From assembly GCF_002234535.1 (NCBI RefSeq), contig NZ_CP022521.1:2232001-2296000 (forward strand): a DNA stretch of 64,000 nt. Reading direction: 5' to 3'. This stretch comes from Actinoalloteichus hoggarensis. Its GTDB lineage: Bacteria > Actinomycetota > Actinomycetes > Mycobacteriales > Pseudonocardiaceae. Positions within the stretch are counted from its first letter, which is position 1; every line of letters starts with the position of its first letter. Made by a program: the position numbers and the translations under genes. Below the pieces are notes generated by a model. That model had not been told where the DNA came from, made no database searches, and worked only from the letters and a program-made list of their open reading frames with translations. Positions 8,588 through 15,899 of the stretch are shown in pieces.

Positions 8588-8664
8588 TGGTGCCCCCGGT
8601 CAGACTCGAACTGACACTGTACGGATTTTGAGTCCGCTGCCTCTGCCGATTGGGCTACGGGGGC
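8588..8664 (-). tRNA. tRNA-Leu (anticodon CAA), with encoded CCA
   Basis: On the minus strand a full cloverleaf can be folded: acceptor GCCCCCG/CGGGGGC, D-stem GCC/GGC, anticodon stem GCGGA/TCCGT around loop CTCAAAA, and T-stem GTCAG/CTGAC around TTCGAGT. The discriminator base is A and CCA is encoded at 8590-8588. The anticodon CAA reads the Leu codon UUG. The variable region is only five bases (ACAGT), whereas bacterial tRNA-Leu normally has a long variable arm; 74 nt without CCA fits a class I tRNA. I recall a tRNA-Leu(CAA) gene in a similar position in mycobacteria. Confidence 0.9.
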
Positions 8665-8926
8665 GTGCGCTGGTCAGAGACTCTAGCCAATGCGATCTCC
8701 TTCCGCGCAACCGGTGTCGACTGACGCGGCAGTCGGTGCGCCTGCCGAGCCCGGCGGGCCGTCGCATCCGGCGGAGTCGGGCGATCGGGACGGATCCGGC
8801 GGCGCGCCGCCGACATGTGGTGAGCGTGATACACCGGAGGAGTGCGTCGGGCGCTAAGCTCGGACGTCGAGCAAATGCCCATCACGATGGTCCGCCCATC
8901 CGCTGCCACACCCCTGGAGGACCCCG

Positions 8927-9556
8927 GTGACCGAGCCGGCTGCCGAGGCCCGACCGACGGCCCAGCCCACCAACGCCGCCCCGCCCGCCCCCCGTCGGGT
9001 GGTCGTCGCGGAGGACGAGGCGCTGATCCGGCTGGACCTGGTCGAGATGCTTCGCGAAGAGGGCTACGAGGTCGCGGGTGAGGCCGCCGACGGTGAGGAA
9101 GCCGTGGAGCTCGCCTCTCGCCTGCGTCCTGACCTGGTGATCCTCGATGTCAAGATGCCCAAGGTCGACGGAATCGAGGCAGCCTCGCGCATCGCGGGCG
9201 ACCGCGTCGCGCCCGTCGTGATCCTGACCGCCTTCAGCCAGCGTGACCTCGTCGAGCGGGCCCGGGACGCGGGCGCGATGGCGTATCTGGTCAAGCCGTT
9301 CGCCAAGCGCGACCTGATCCCGGCGGTCGAGCTGGCGATGTCGCGGTTCGCCGAGCTTCGCGCGCTCGAGGGCGAGGTCGCGGACCTGCAAGAACGCCTG
9401 GAGACACGCAAGCTCATCGAGCGTGCCAAGGGCATCCTGATGAAGAACCAGTCGTTGAGCGAGCCCGAGGCGTTCCGCTGGATCCAGCGCACCGCGATGG
9501 ACCGGCGCACCACCATGAAGGCGGTCGCCGCCGCGGTCGTCGACACTCTGGACTGA
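8927..9556 (+). CDS. pdtaR: ANTAR-domain response regulator (PdtaR-like)
   Basis: A 209-residue regulator: a disordered Ala/Pro N-terminus, a receiver domain (about residues 25-140) and an ANTAR RNA-binding domain (about 150-205). The receiver has the acidic pair in VVVAEDEALIRLD, phospho-acceptor Asp in LVILDVKMP, the Thr of ILTAFSQ and the Lys of VKPFAK, so phosphorylation looks possible. ANTAR proteins bind paired RNA hexaloops to relieve termination. The best match I know is M. tuberculosis Rv1626/PdtaR, which works with the PdtaS kinase; the same tRNA-ANTAR-polA order supports this. No kinase gene is in the window. GTG start, with GGAGG at 8911-8915, and a clean hairpin terminator after the stop. 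Confidence 0.92.
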   Translation: MTEPAAEARPTAQPTNAAPPAPRRVVVAEDEALIRLDLVEMLREEGYEVAGEAADGEEAVELASRLRPDLVILDVKMPKVDGIEAASRIAGDRVAPVVILTAFSQRDLVERARDAGAMAYLVKPFAKRDLIPAVELAMSRFAELRALEGEVADLQERLETRKLIERAKGILMKNQSLSEPEAFRWIQRTAMDRRTTMKAVAAAVVDTLD

Positions 9557-9582
9557 TTTCCGCCGCCCGGCAGGCCTGTCGA

Positions 9583-9609
9583 ATCCCGGCCGTGACGAAC
9601 GGCCGGGAT
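9583..9609 (+). terminator. Hairpin terminator after the ANTAR gene
   Basis: A perfect 10-bp stem, ATCCCGGCCG and CGGCCGGGAT, around a 7-nt loop, 27 nt past the stop codon. There is no T-run, which is usual in actinobacteria. Confidence 0.75.
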
Positions 9610-9629
9610 CAGGCCGCCCGCCATAAGGT

Positions 9630-9662
9630 CGGATGTAAAACTATCGGAGATGACAACATCCG
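9630..9662. promoter_or_regulatory. Inverted repeat in the livK upstream region
   Basis: CGGATGT (9630-9636) is repeated inverted as ACATCCG (9656-9662) across 19 nt, in the AT-richest part of the region. A direct near-repeat GGATGTAAAA / CGATGTAACA overlaps it. It may be an operator for the liv genes; no regulator is known. The rest of 9557-9879 holds only the terminator above and the livK ribosome site GGAGG at 9869-9873. Confidence 0.35.
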
Positions 9663-9879
9663 ATGTAACAAAATGCTCCATCTGTCGTATTCCGCAGGTA
9701 ACATGTCACTATCTCGCTGCGAGAGGTGACTCTTCGCGCTCCGTCACGATGTGGAAACACCAACTATCTGCGTCTGGGCAATCCACTCGATCGGGCGCTA
9801 CCTTCCTCCCCTAACCCAGCCCCGAGTGAACGCGGTGGCCGCCGAACAGGCGTATGGGTAGGTCTAGTGGAGGTATCGG

Positions 9880-11091
9880 GTGGCCCAGACACGACTCGTA
9901 CGGACCCTGGCGTTAGCGGCGGTCCTGTCGCTGACGGTCGCAGGGTGCGCGCAGAACACCGAGGAGCCGGCGGCCTCCGGGGACAACGGCAACGGCGCGT
10001 CGGTCGACTCGCCCGGGGTCCCGGAGGACGTGGTCCTTCCCGCAGGTGACGGGACAGGCGAGTGCGACGAGCCCGCCATCGCCTACATCGGCACGATCGC
10101 CGGGCAGAACGCCGCGCTGGGACTCAACATCCTCAACGGCATCCGTCTCGCCGTGCAGGAGCACAACGACGCCAACGAGAACTGTCAGGTCGAGCTGATC
10201 GAGTTCGACACGGAGGGCACGCCCGACCGGGCGCCCGGCGTGGTCACCGAGGCCATCAACAACGAGTCGATCCTCGGCGTGGTCGGACTGCCGTTCTCCG
10301 GTGAGTCCGCCGCCGTCGGTCAGGCCTTCTCCGACGCGGGACTCGTCGCGATCAGCCCGTCGGCGACGCGCCCGGACCTGAGCACCAACGGCTGGGAGAC
10401 GTTCTTCCGCGCGCTGGGCAACGACGCGGTACAGGGACCGGCCGCGGCCGAGTTCATCAGCGGGAACCTCGGCGCCGAGTCCGTCTGCATCGTGCAGGAC
10501 GACTCCGCCTACGGCATGGGCCTCGCCGAGGAGGTCGCCGCCGGACTGGGTGACGCGGTCGTCTGCAACGAGCAGATCCGCACCCAGCAGGTCGAGTTCT
10601 CCGCCGTGATCGGCAGCATCGAGTCCAGCGAGCCCGACGCGATCTTCTTCGCCGGCTACTACCAGGAGGCCGCTCCGTTCGCGCAGCAGCTCTACGACAC
10701 CGGCCTGGAGATCGACCTGGTCGCTCCCGACGGTGTGCGGGACAACGAGTTCGTCGCCAACGCGGGTGACGCGGCCGAGGGCGTCTACTTCACCTGCCCG
10801 TGTGTCCCCTCCGGCGGGTTCACCGACTTCTCGGACGCCTTCGAGGAGCTGGCGGGCTCCGCGCCCTCGACGTACTCCCCGGAGGGCTACGACGCCGCGA
10901 CGGTGCTGCTCACGGCGCTCGACCAGGGGCTGGACACCCGCGAGGACGTCCTCCAGTACGTGAAGGACTACGACGGCCAGGGTCTGACCAAGAACTTCCG
11001 GTGGGACGAGACCGGTGAGCTCACCGAGACTCCGGTGTGGTCCTACCGGGTCGAGGGCGGCGAGATCGTCCAGGGCGAGCAGATCGGCTGA
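9880..11091 (+). CDS. livK: Branched-chain amino acid ABC transporter binding lipoprotein
   Basis: A 403-residue class I substrate-binding protein. A lipoprotein signal, LAAVLSLTVAGCAQN, places the lipobox Cys near residue 24. A 25-residue acidic linker leads into the ligand-binding fold, with PAIAYIGTIAGQNAALGLNI at the start of lobe 1 and LGVVGLPFSGES beyond it. The start is GTG, with GGAGG six bases upstream. It is the first gene of a complete livKHMGF set. A large hairpin follows it, so binding protein should be made in excess over the membrane parts. The family also carries short amides and urea-like ligands, so Leu/Ile/Val specificity is an assumption. Confidence 0.92.
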   Translation: MAQTRLVRTLALAAVLSLTVAGCAQNTEEPAASGDNGNGASVDSPGVPEDVVLPAGDGTGECDEPAIAYIGTIAGQNAALGLNILNGIRLAVQEHNDANENCQVELIEFDTEGTPDRAPGVVTEAINNESILGVVGLPFSGESAAVGQAFSDAGLVAISPSATRPDLSTNGWETFFRALGNDAVQGPAAAEFISGNLGAESVCIVQDDSAYGMGLAEEVAAGLGDAVVCNEQIRTQQVEFSAVIGSIESSEPDAIFFAGYYQEAAPFAQQLYDTGLEIDLVAPDGVRDNEFVANAGDAAEGVYFTCPCVPSGGFTDFSDAFEELAGSAPSTYSPEGYDAATVLLTALDQGLDTREDVLQYVKDYDGQGLTKNFRWDETGELTETPVWSYRVEGGEIVQGEQIG

Positions 11092-11112
11092 GTACCGATC
11101 CTCCTTCACCAC

Positions 11113-11165
11113 CGCTGAGGCGCGGCACGGCGACGCCGGAGACGGCCGTCGGCCGCGCCTCAGCG
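11113..11165 (+). terminator. Large hairpin between livK and livH (attenuator-like)
   Basis: A perfect 14-bp stem (11113-11126 with 11152-11165) encloses an inner 5-bp stem ACGGC/GCCGT (11127-11131 with 11145-11149). No T-run follows. Eight bases separate it from livH, so it probably works as a partial terminator or 3' end stabiliser that sets a high livK to livHMGF ratio. Confidence 0.7.
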
Positions 11166-11172
11166 CTCTCGT

Positions 11173-12201
11173 ATGGAAACGAGTCGATCAGTGAATCAGT
11201 CTCTTTCTACCCAGGTCCTCGCCCAGGGCCAGCCATGGATCGGGTTCGACGTCGGGCTGCTCGTCGACCGGTTCTGGTCCAACACCGTGGACGGCCTGGC
11301 GTACGGCAGCATCTACGCCCTCGTGGCGATCGGATACACCCTCGTCTACGGCGTGCTGAAGTTGATCAACTTCGCCCACTCCGAGGTCTTCATCGTCGGC
11401 GCCTTCGCCGCCTACTTCACCTTCACCGCCCTCGGATTCCGGCCGGGACCCACCCTGGAGATCCCGGTCATCGAGATCGTCGTCAACCTGCTGCTCGCAG
11501 GCGTGATCGCGATGATCTGCTCCGGACTGCTCGCCCTGACCCTGGAACGGGTCGCCTATCGACCGCTACGCCGGAAGAAGGCCCCGCGACTGGTCTTCCT
11601 CATCACCGCGGTGGGCGCCTCCTTCGCCATCCAGCAGCTCATCCTGCTGTGGCGCGGCGCCAACCCGGAGCGGGCGATCCGGCTGCTGCGGCCGGAGACC
11701 GTCTTCGAGATCTTCGGCGCCAGGGTGACCAACATCCAGCTCACGGTCTTCCTGGCCTCGCTGGCCTTGATGCTCGTCGCGGACATCTTCATCAATCGCA
11801 CCCGGCTCGGCCGGGGCATCCGGGCGGTGGCACAGGACCCGGACACCGCGACCCTGATGGGCGTCAACCGGGAACGGGTCATCATGCTGACCTTCGTCGT
11901 CGGCGGCGTGCTCGCGGGCGCCGCGGCGCTGTTCTACATCATGCAGATCCCGCAGGGCGTCCTCTACAACGGCGGCTTCCTGCTGGGCATCAAGGCGTTC
12001 ACCGCCGCCGTGCTGGGCGGCATCGGCAATCTGCGCGGGGCGCTGCTGGGCGGTCTGGTCCTCGGGATCGCGGAGAACTACGGACAGTCCCTGTTCGGCG
12101 GCGAATGGCGTGACATCGTCGCCTTCGTCCTGTTGATCGCCATCCTGATGTTCCGGCCCACCGGCATTCTGGGCGAGTCTCTCGGGAAGGCACGGGTATG
12201 A
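11173..12201 (+). CDS. livH: Branched-chain amino acid ABC permease LivH
   Basis: A 342-residue LivH-type permease with about eight membrane segments. Family stretches seen include LAYGSIYALVAIGYTLVYG near residue 42, the NFAHSEVF segment (NFAHG in most homologues) and GRGIRAVAQDPDTATLMGVN in the cytoplasmic loop that contacts the ATPase. The GGIGNLRGALLGGLVLGIAE stretch near the end is also typical. It starts 8 nt after the hairpin and overlaps livM by four bases. It would form a heterodimeric channel with LivM. Confidence 0.93.
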   Translation: METSRSVNQSLSTQVLAQGQPWIGFDVGLLVDRFWSNTVDGLAYGSIYALVAIGYTLVYGVLKLINFAHSEVFIVGAFAAYFTFTALGFRPGPTLEIPVIEIVVNLLLAGVIAMICSGLLALTLERVAYRPLRRKKAPRLVFLITAVGASFAIQQLILLWRGANPERAIRLLRPETVFEIFGARVTNIQLTVFLASLALMLVADIFINRTRLGRGIRAVAQDPDTATLMGVNRERVIMLTFVVGGVLAGAAALFYIMQIPQGVLYNGGFLLGIKAFTAAVLGGIGNLRGALLGGLVLGIAENYGQSLFGGEWRDIVAFVLLIAILMFRPTGILGESLGKARV

Positions 12202-13343
12202 ACGCACGGAACTCCTCCGATTCGGCTCCCGTGCCCTTCGGAACGAAGATTCGCAACTGGTGGAACGGGCTGAGCAGGTTCCAGCAGTGGGGTGTGCTGA
12301 TCCCGCTGGTGGTCCTCGTCTATCTGTTGCCGCTGCTGAACTTCTTCCCGCTCACCACGGAGCCCGGCACCGACTACGAGATCGCGCTGTTCAACGCGGC
12401 CCGGATGGCGCTGCTGGCGATCGGGCTGAACGTCGTCGTCGGCCAGGCCGGCCTGCTGGACCTCGGCTACGTCGGCTTCTTCGCGATCGGCGCCTACGTG
12501 GCGGCGGTGCTCACCAGCCCCGACTCGGTGCTGTACGGCGACTACCCGTGGCTGGCGGTGGTGCCGATCGCCATGGCCGTCACGATGGTCTCCGGCGTGA
12601 TCCTCGGCACTCCGACACTGCGGCTGCGCGGCGACTACCTGGCCATCGTCACGCTCGGCTTCGGCGAGATCGTGCGGCTGCTGGCGGACAACATCCCGCA
12701 GCTGCGCGGCAACCAGGGGTTCCAGGGCGTCGGCGGTCCGCCGGGGACCTACTCCGACGGCTCGCCGATCTTCGTGCAGACCGACGGCACCCCCTGGTAC
12801 TGGCTGACGGTCACCGCGATCATCCTGGTGCTCATCCTGGTCGGGAACCTGGAGCGCAGCCGGGTCGGTCGGGCCTGGGTCGCGATCCGGGAGGACGAGG
12901 ACGCCGCCGAGATCATGGGCGTCGCCACCTTCCGCTTCAAGATCTGGGCGTTCGTCATCGGCGCGGCGATCGGCGGTCTCTCCGGCGTCCTCTACGCCGG
13001 TCAGGCGGCCTTCGTCAACAACCAGCGGTTCGACGTCATCACCTCGGTGCTGTTCCTGGCCGCGGTCGTCCTGGGCGGCTCCGGCAACAAGGTCGGGGTC
13101 ATCCTGGGCGCGCTGGTGATCTCCTACATCCCGGACCGGTTCCAGGTGATCAGCGAGTACCGCTATCTGATCTTCGGGCTCGCGCTCATCGTGCTGATGA
13201 TCTTCCGACCGCAGGGGCTGCTCGGCGCCCGACAGCGGCTGCTCGCCTACGGCAGACAGGGCTATCGCAAGCTGCTGGGCCGGGACGAGCCGGTCGCCAC
13301 GGAGAGCCCGATGAAGGACTCCGGCAAGGGGGTGAACGCATGA
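12198..13343 (+). CDS. livM: Branched-chain amino acid ABC permease LivM
   Basis: A 381-residue LivM-type permease. After a 30-residue hydrophilic N-terminus there are about ten hydrophobic segments. Typical stretches are MALLAIGLNVVVGQAGLLDL, LRLRGDYLAIVTLGFGEIVR, GRAWVAIREDEDAAEIMGV (ATPase-coupling loop) and VVLGGSGNKVGVILGAL. It overlaps livH and livG by ATGA junctions, so the four downstream liv genes are translationally coupled. The role is channel half, together with LivH. Confidence 0.93.
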   Translation: MNARNSSDSAPVPFGTKIRNWWNGLSRFQQWGVLIPLVVLVYLLPLLNFFPLTTEPGTDYEIALFNAARMALLAIGLNVVVGQAGLLDLGYVGFFAIGAYVAAVLTSPDSVLYGDYPWLAVVPIAMAVTMVSGVILGTPTLRLRGDYLAIVTLGFGEIVRLLADNIPQLRGNQGFQGVGGPPGTYSDGSPIFVQTDGTPWYWLTVTAIILVLILVGNLERSRVGRAWVAIREDEDAAEIMGVATFRFKIWAFVIGAAIGGLSGVLYAGQAAFVNNQRFDVITSVLFLAAVVLGGSGNKVGVILGALVISYIPDRFQVISEYRYLIFGLALIVLMIFRPQGLLGARQRLLAYGRQGYRKLLGRDEPVATESPMKDSGKGVNA

Positions 13344-14323
13344 GCGCGCAGAACGAACGAGAGCCCGACCCGGATGCGGCGAAGGCCGGCCAGGGTGCGG
13401 CAGCGCGGGACACGGCCCAGGAGGGCACGGCCGCCGAGGGCGGTCTGGTCGCCGAGGTCGCGCGGATGACCGACGAGGAGCGTGCCGAGCACGAGGCCGA
13501 GGTGGCCGAGGTCGTGGCACCCGATCGCGAGATCGCCGTCGACGTCGGGGACACCCTGCTGGAACTGCGGGACGTCACGGTCCGCTTCGGCGGCCTCACG
13601 GCGCTGAACTCGGTCTCCTTCGGCATCCGACGGGGCGAGATCCTCGGGCTGATCGGGCCCAACGGCGCGGGCAAGACGACGTGCTTCAACGCCATGACCG
13701 GCGTGTACCGGCCCAACGAGGGACAGGTCCTCTTGGAGGGCAAGCCGCTGGGCAGGCTGAAGCGCTTCGAGATCACCCGCCGCGGCATCGCCAGGACGTT
13801 CCAGAACATCCGGCTCTTCTCCGAGATGACGGCGCTGGAGAACGTGATGGTGGGCACCGACGCCCGCCACCGCACCGGTGTCGTGGGCGCCCTGCTGCGG
13901 CTCGGCAGACACCGCCGTGAGGAATGGGAGGGCGTCGAGCGGGCCATGGCCCTGCTGGAGTTCGTCGGCATCGCCGACCGTGCCGCGGACAAGGCCCGCA
14001 ATCTGCCCTACGGCTATCAGCGCAGGCTGGAGATCGCACGTGCGCTGGCGACCGAGCCGAAGCTGCTCTGTCTGGACGAGCCCGCGGCGGGCTTCAACCC
14101 GGCGGAGAAGGAGGAGCTCATGGAGCTCATCCGCCGCATCAGGGACGACGGCTACACCGTGCTGCTCATCGAGCACGACATGAAGCTGGTCATGGGCGTC
14201 ACGGACCGCATCGTGGTGCTCGAATTCGGTGGCAAGATCGCCGAGGGGACGCCCGCGCAGGTGCGGGAGGACCCGGCGGTGATCGCCGCGTATCTGGGGG
14301 TGCCCGACGATGACGTTGCTTGA
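13340..14323 (+). CDS. livG: Branched-chain amino acid ABC ATPase LivG, extended N-terminus
   Basis: A 327-residue ATPase with Walker A GPNGAGKTT, Q-loop in IARTFQNIRLF, an LPYGYQRRLEIARALA signature (YGYQ instead of SGGQ, usual in LivG), Walker B LLCLDEPAAGFNP and H-loop LLIEHDMKLV. The C-terminal BCA_ABC extension is present. The first 70 residues are an extra Ala/Glu-rich hydrophilic segment that typical LivG lacks. I saw no internal ATG or GTG with a ribosome site that would remove it, and the ATGA overlap with livM supports the long start. It overlaps livF by 14 bases. Confidence 0.92.
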   Translation: MSAQNEREPDPDAAKAGQGAAARDTAQEGTAAEGGLVAEVARMTDEERAEHEAEVAEVVAPDREIAVDVGDTLLELRDVTVRFGGLTALNSVSFGIRRGEILGLIGPNGAGKTTCFNAMTGVYRPNEGQVLLEGKPLGRLKRFEITRRGIARTFQNIRLFSEMTALENVMVGTDARHRTGVVGALLRLGRHRREEWEGVERAMALLEFVGIADRAADKARNLPYGYQRRLEIARALATEPKLLCLDEPAAGFNPAEKEELMELIRRIRDDGYTVLLIEHDMKLVMGVTDRIVVLEFGGKIAEGTPAQVREDPAVIAAYLGVPDDDVA

Positions 14324-15023
14324 GCTGTCCGATGTCTCCGTCCACTACGGGCGCATTCAGGCGCTGAGCGGAATCTCCCTCACCGTGCAGGAGGGGGAGA
14401 TCGTCACCCTCATCGGCGCCAACGGTGCGGGCAAGTCCACCACGATGCGGGCCGTTTCCGGGCTGCTGCCGCTGTCGCGCGGGACCATCACCTTCGACGG
14501 TCAGGACATCAGCAGGCTGCGGGCGGACCTCCGGGTGGTGCGGGGCATCTCGCAGGCCCCGGAGGGGCGCGGCGTGTTCCCCGGCATGACCGTGCTGGAG
14601 AACCTGGAGATGGGCTGCTACAGCCGGAAGGACCGCAAGGGGATCCGGGAGGACTTCGAACGGGTCTACGAGCTGTTCCCTCGGCTGAAGGAGCGGATCG
14701 GTCAGCAGGGCGGAACACTCTCGGGCGGTGAGCAGCAGATGGTCGCGATCGGGCGGGCTCTGATGGCCCGGCCCCGACTGCTGCTGCTGGACGAGCCGTC
14801 GATGGGACTGGCGCCCCAGTTCATCCGACAGATCTTCCGCATCATCACCGACATCAACGAGCAGGGCACGACCGTGCTGCTGGTGGAGCAGAACGCGCAG
14901 TCCGCGCTCAGTCGGGCCCATCGCGGCTACGTGCTGGAGAGCGGCGGCATCACCAAGGCAGGCGGCGGGCGGGAGCTGCTCGCCGACCCGGCGATCAAGG
15001 ACGCCTACCTGGGCGTGGCCTGA
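14310..15023 (+). CDS. livF: Branched-chain amino acid ABC ATPase LivF
   Basis: A 237-residue ATPase. Motifs are Walker A GANGAGKST, Q-loop in ISQAPEGRGVFPGMTVLENL, signature LSGGEQQMVAIGRAL, Walker B LLLLDEPSMGLAP and H-loop-like LLVEQNAQ, where Gln replaces His as in other LivF proteins. It pairs with LivG as the two-ATPase engine of the importer and ends the operon. Confidence 0.94.
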   Translation: MTLLELSDVSVHYGRIQALSGISLTVQEGEIVTLIGANGAGKSTTMRAVSGLLPLSRGTITFDGQDISRLRADLRVVRGISQAPEGRGVFPGMTVLENLEMGCYSRKDRKGIREDFERVYELFPRLKERIGQQGGTLSGGEQQMVAIGRALMARPRLLLLDEPSMGLAPQFIRQIFRIITDINEQGTTVLLVEQNAQSALSRAHRGYVLESGGITKAGGGRELLADPAIKDAYLGVA

Positions 15024-15369
15024 CCGGGAGCGGGCTCGACGCACCGGGCTTCGGCCCGTCGCGATGCGGCGGGTCGGAGCCCCTTCGCGTGCTTGCTGCC
15101 CGCAGAACAGGCGGCCGTATCGTGGCGCGCCGGACGGCGTCCTCGACGGCCCGAGGTCGTCGGACACGGCTTTCAGGCCAGGCGCGGCGCGGCGGGCCCG
15201 GCGACGGGCGGGCAGCCGCACCGACCTCCGGCCTGGTACACCCGGACGCCCGCGGCCACGCCATCACGCGGCCACGCACACCTGCGGGGCGCCGGTTCGT
15301 GCCGCACCCCGCAGGCCCCGGAACCCGAAGTCTCGGTACCCCGCCGCCCCGGGCCCGCCGCGTCTCGGC
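15024..15369. other. Non-coding stretch between convergent genes, with a small hairpin
   Basis: 346 bases between livF and the thioesterase gene, whose 3' ends face each other. CGGGC-TTCG-GCCCG at 15045-15058 is a short UUCG-capped hairpin that may end livF transcription. Nothing else is recognisable. Confidence 0.5.
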
Positions 15370-15834
15370 TCAGGCCGAGGCGGGTTCGCCCGGCGGCCGA
15401 TCACGCAGCATGCAGGTCAGCCGGGCGGTGCAGGTCCGCCGCTCCGACTCGTCCGTGATCACGATCTCGTAGGAGGCGGTGCTGCGCCCCCGGTGCAGCG
15501 GCACGGCGACGCCGGTCACCACTCCCTCGCGGGCCGCGCGGTGATGCGTGCACGAGAGCTCGATGCCGACGGCGATCCGATCGGCGCCCGCGTACATCGC
15601 CGCCGCGATCGAGCCGAGGGTCTCGGCGAGCACCGCGTTGGCCCCGCCGTGCAGCAGGCCGTAGGGCTGCCGGTTGCCCGCCACGGGCATCGTCGCGACG
15701 AGGCGGTCCGCATCCCATTCGGTGATCTCGATGCCCATCCGGCTGGTGAGCTGCTCGTCGGTCGCCTCGGCGAGGTAACCGTGCTGAGCTGCGGTGTCGC
15801 TGATCGACTCTCGGGTCGGGCCGGATTCACTCAC
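15370..15834 (-). CDS. PaaI-type hotdog-fold thioesterase
   Basis: A 154-residue hotdog thioesterase. The core reads MGIEITEWDADRLVATMPV and then QPYGLLHGGANAVLAETLGS, the HGG segment in the long helix with the catalytic acidic residue (Glu in LAET) that typifies the PaaI/menaquinone thioesterase group. The start is a GTG at 15834 because GGAG lies six bases upstream; the open frame continues further but without support. It diverges from polA with 65 bp between starts. The likely substrate is an aryl- or acyl-CoA; no partner pathway is nearby. Confidence 0.88.
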   Translation of the reverse strand: MSESGPTRESISDTAAQHGYLAEATDEQLTSRMGIEITEWDADRLVATMPVAGNRQPYGLLHGGANAVLAETLGSIAAAMYAGADRIAVGIELSCTHHRAAREGVVTGVAVPLHRGRSTASYEIVITDESERRTCTARLTCMLRDRPPGEPASA

Positions 15835-15885
15835 CCGTGGCTCCTTCGGGACGGCGCGCTGGAACAGACAGTCTGACCCGCAGCC

Positions 15886-15891
15886 TAGACT
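15886..15891 (+). promoter_or_regulatory. polA -10 box, leaderless start
   Basis: TAGACT lies 8 nt before the GTG at 15900, so transcription would begin at or next to the start codon. No ribosome site precedes that GTG. Confidence 0.5.
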
Positions 15892-15899
15892 CGCTGGCC

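Noticed and set aside
7548-8930. A 460-codon plus-strand frame spanning the small export gene and the tRNA
   Set aside because: It overlaps a recognisable membrane protein gene in another frame and runs across a tRNA; the sequence is Arg-rich and random.
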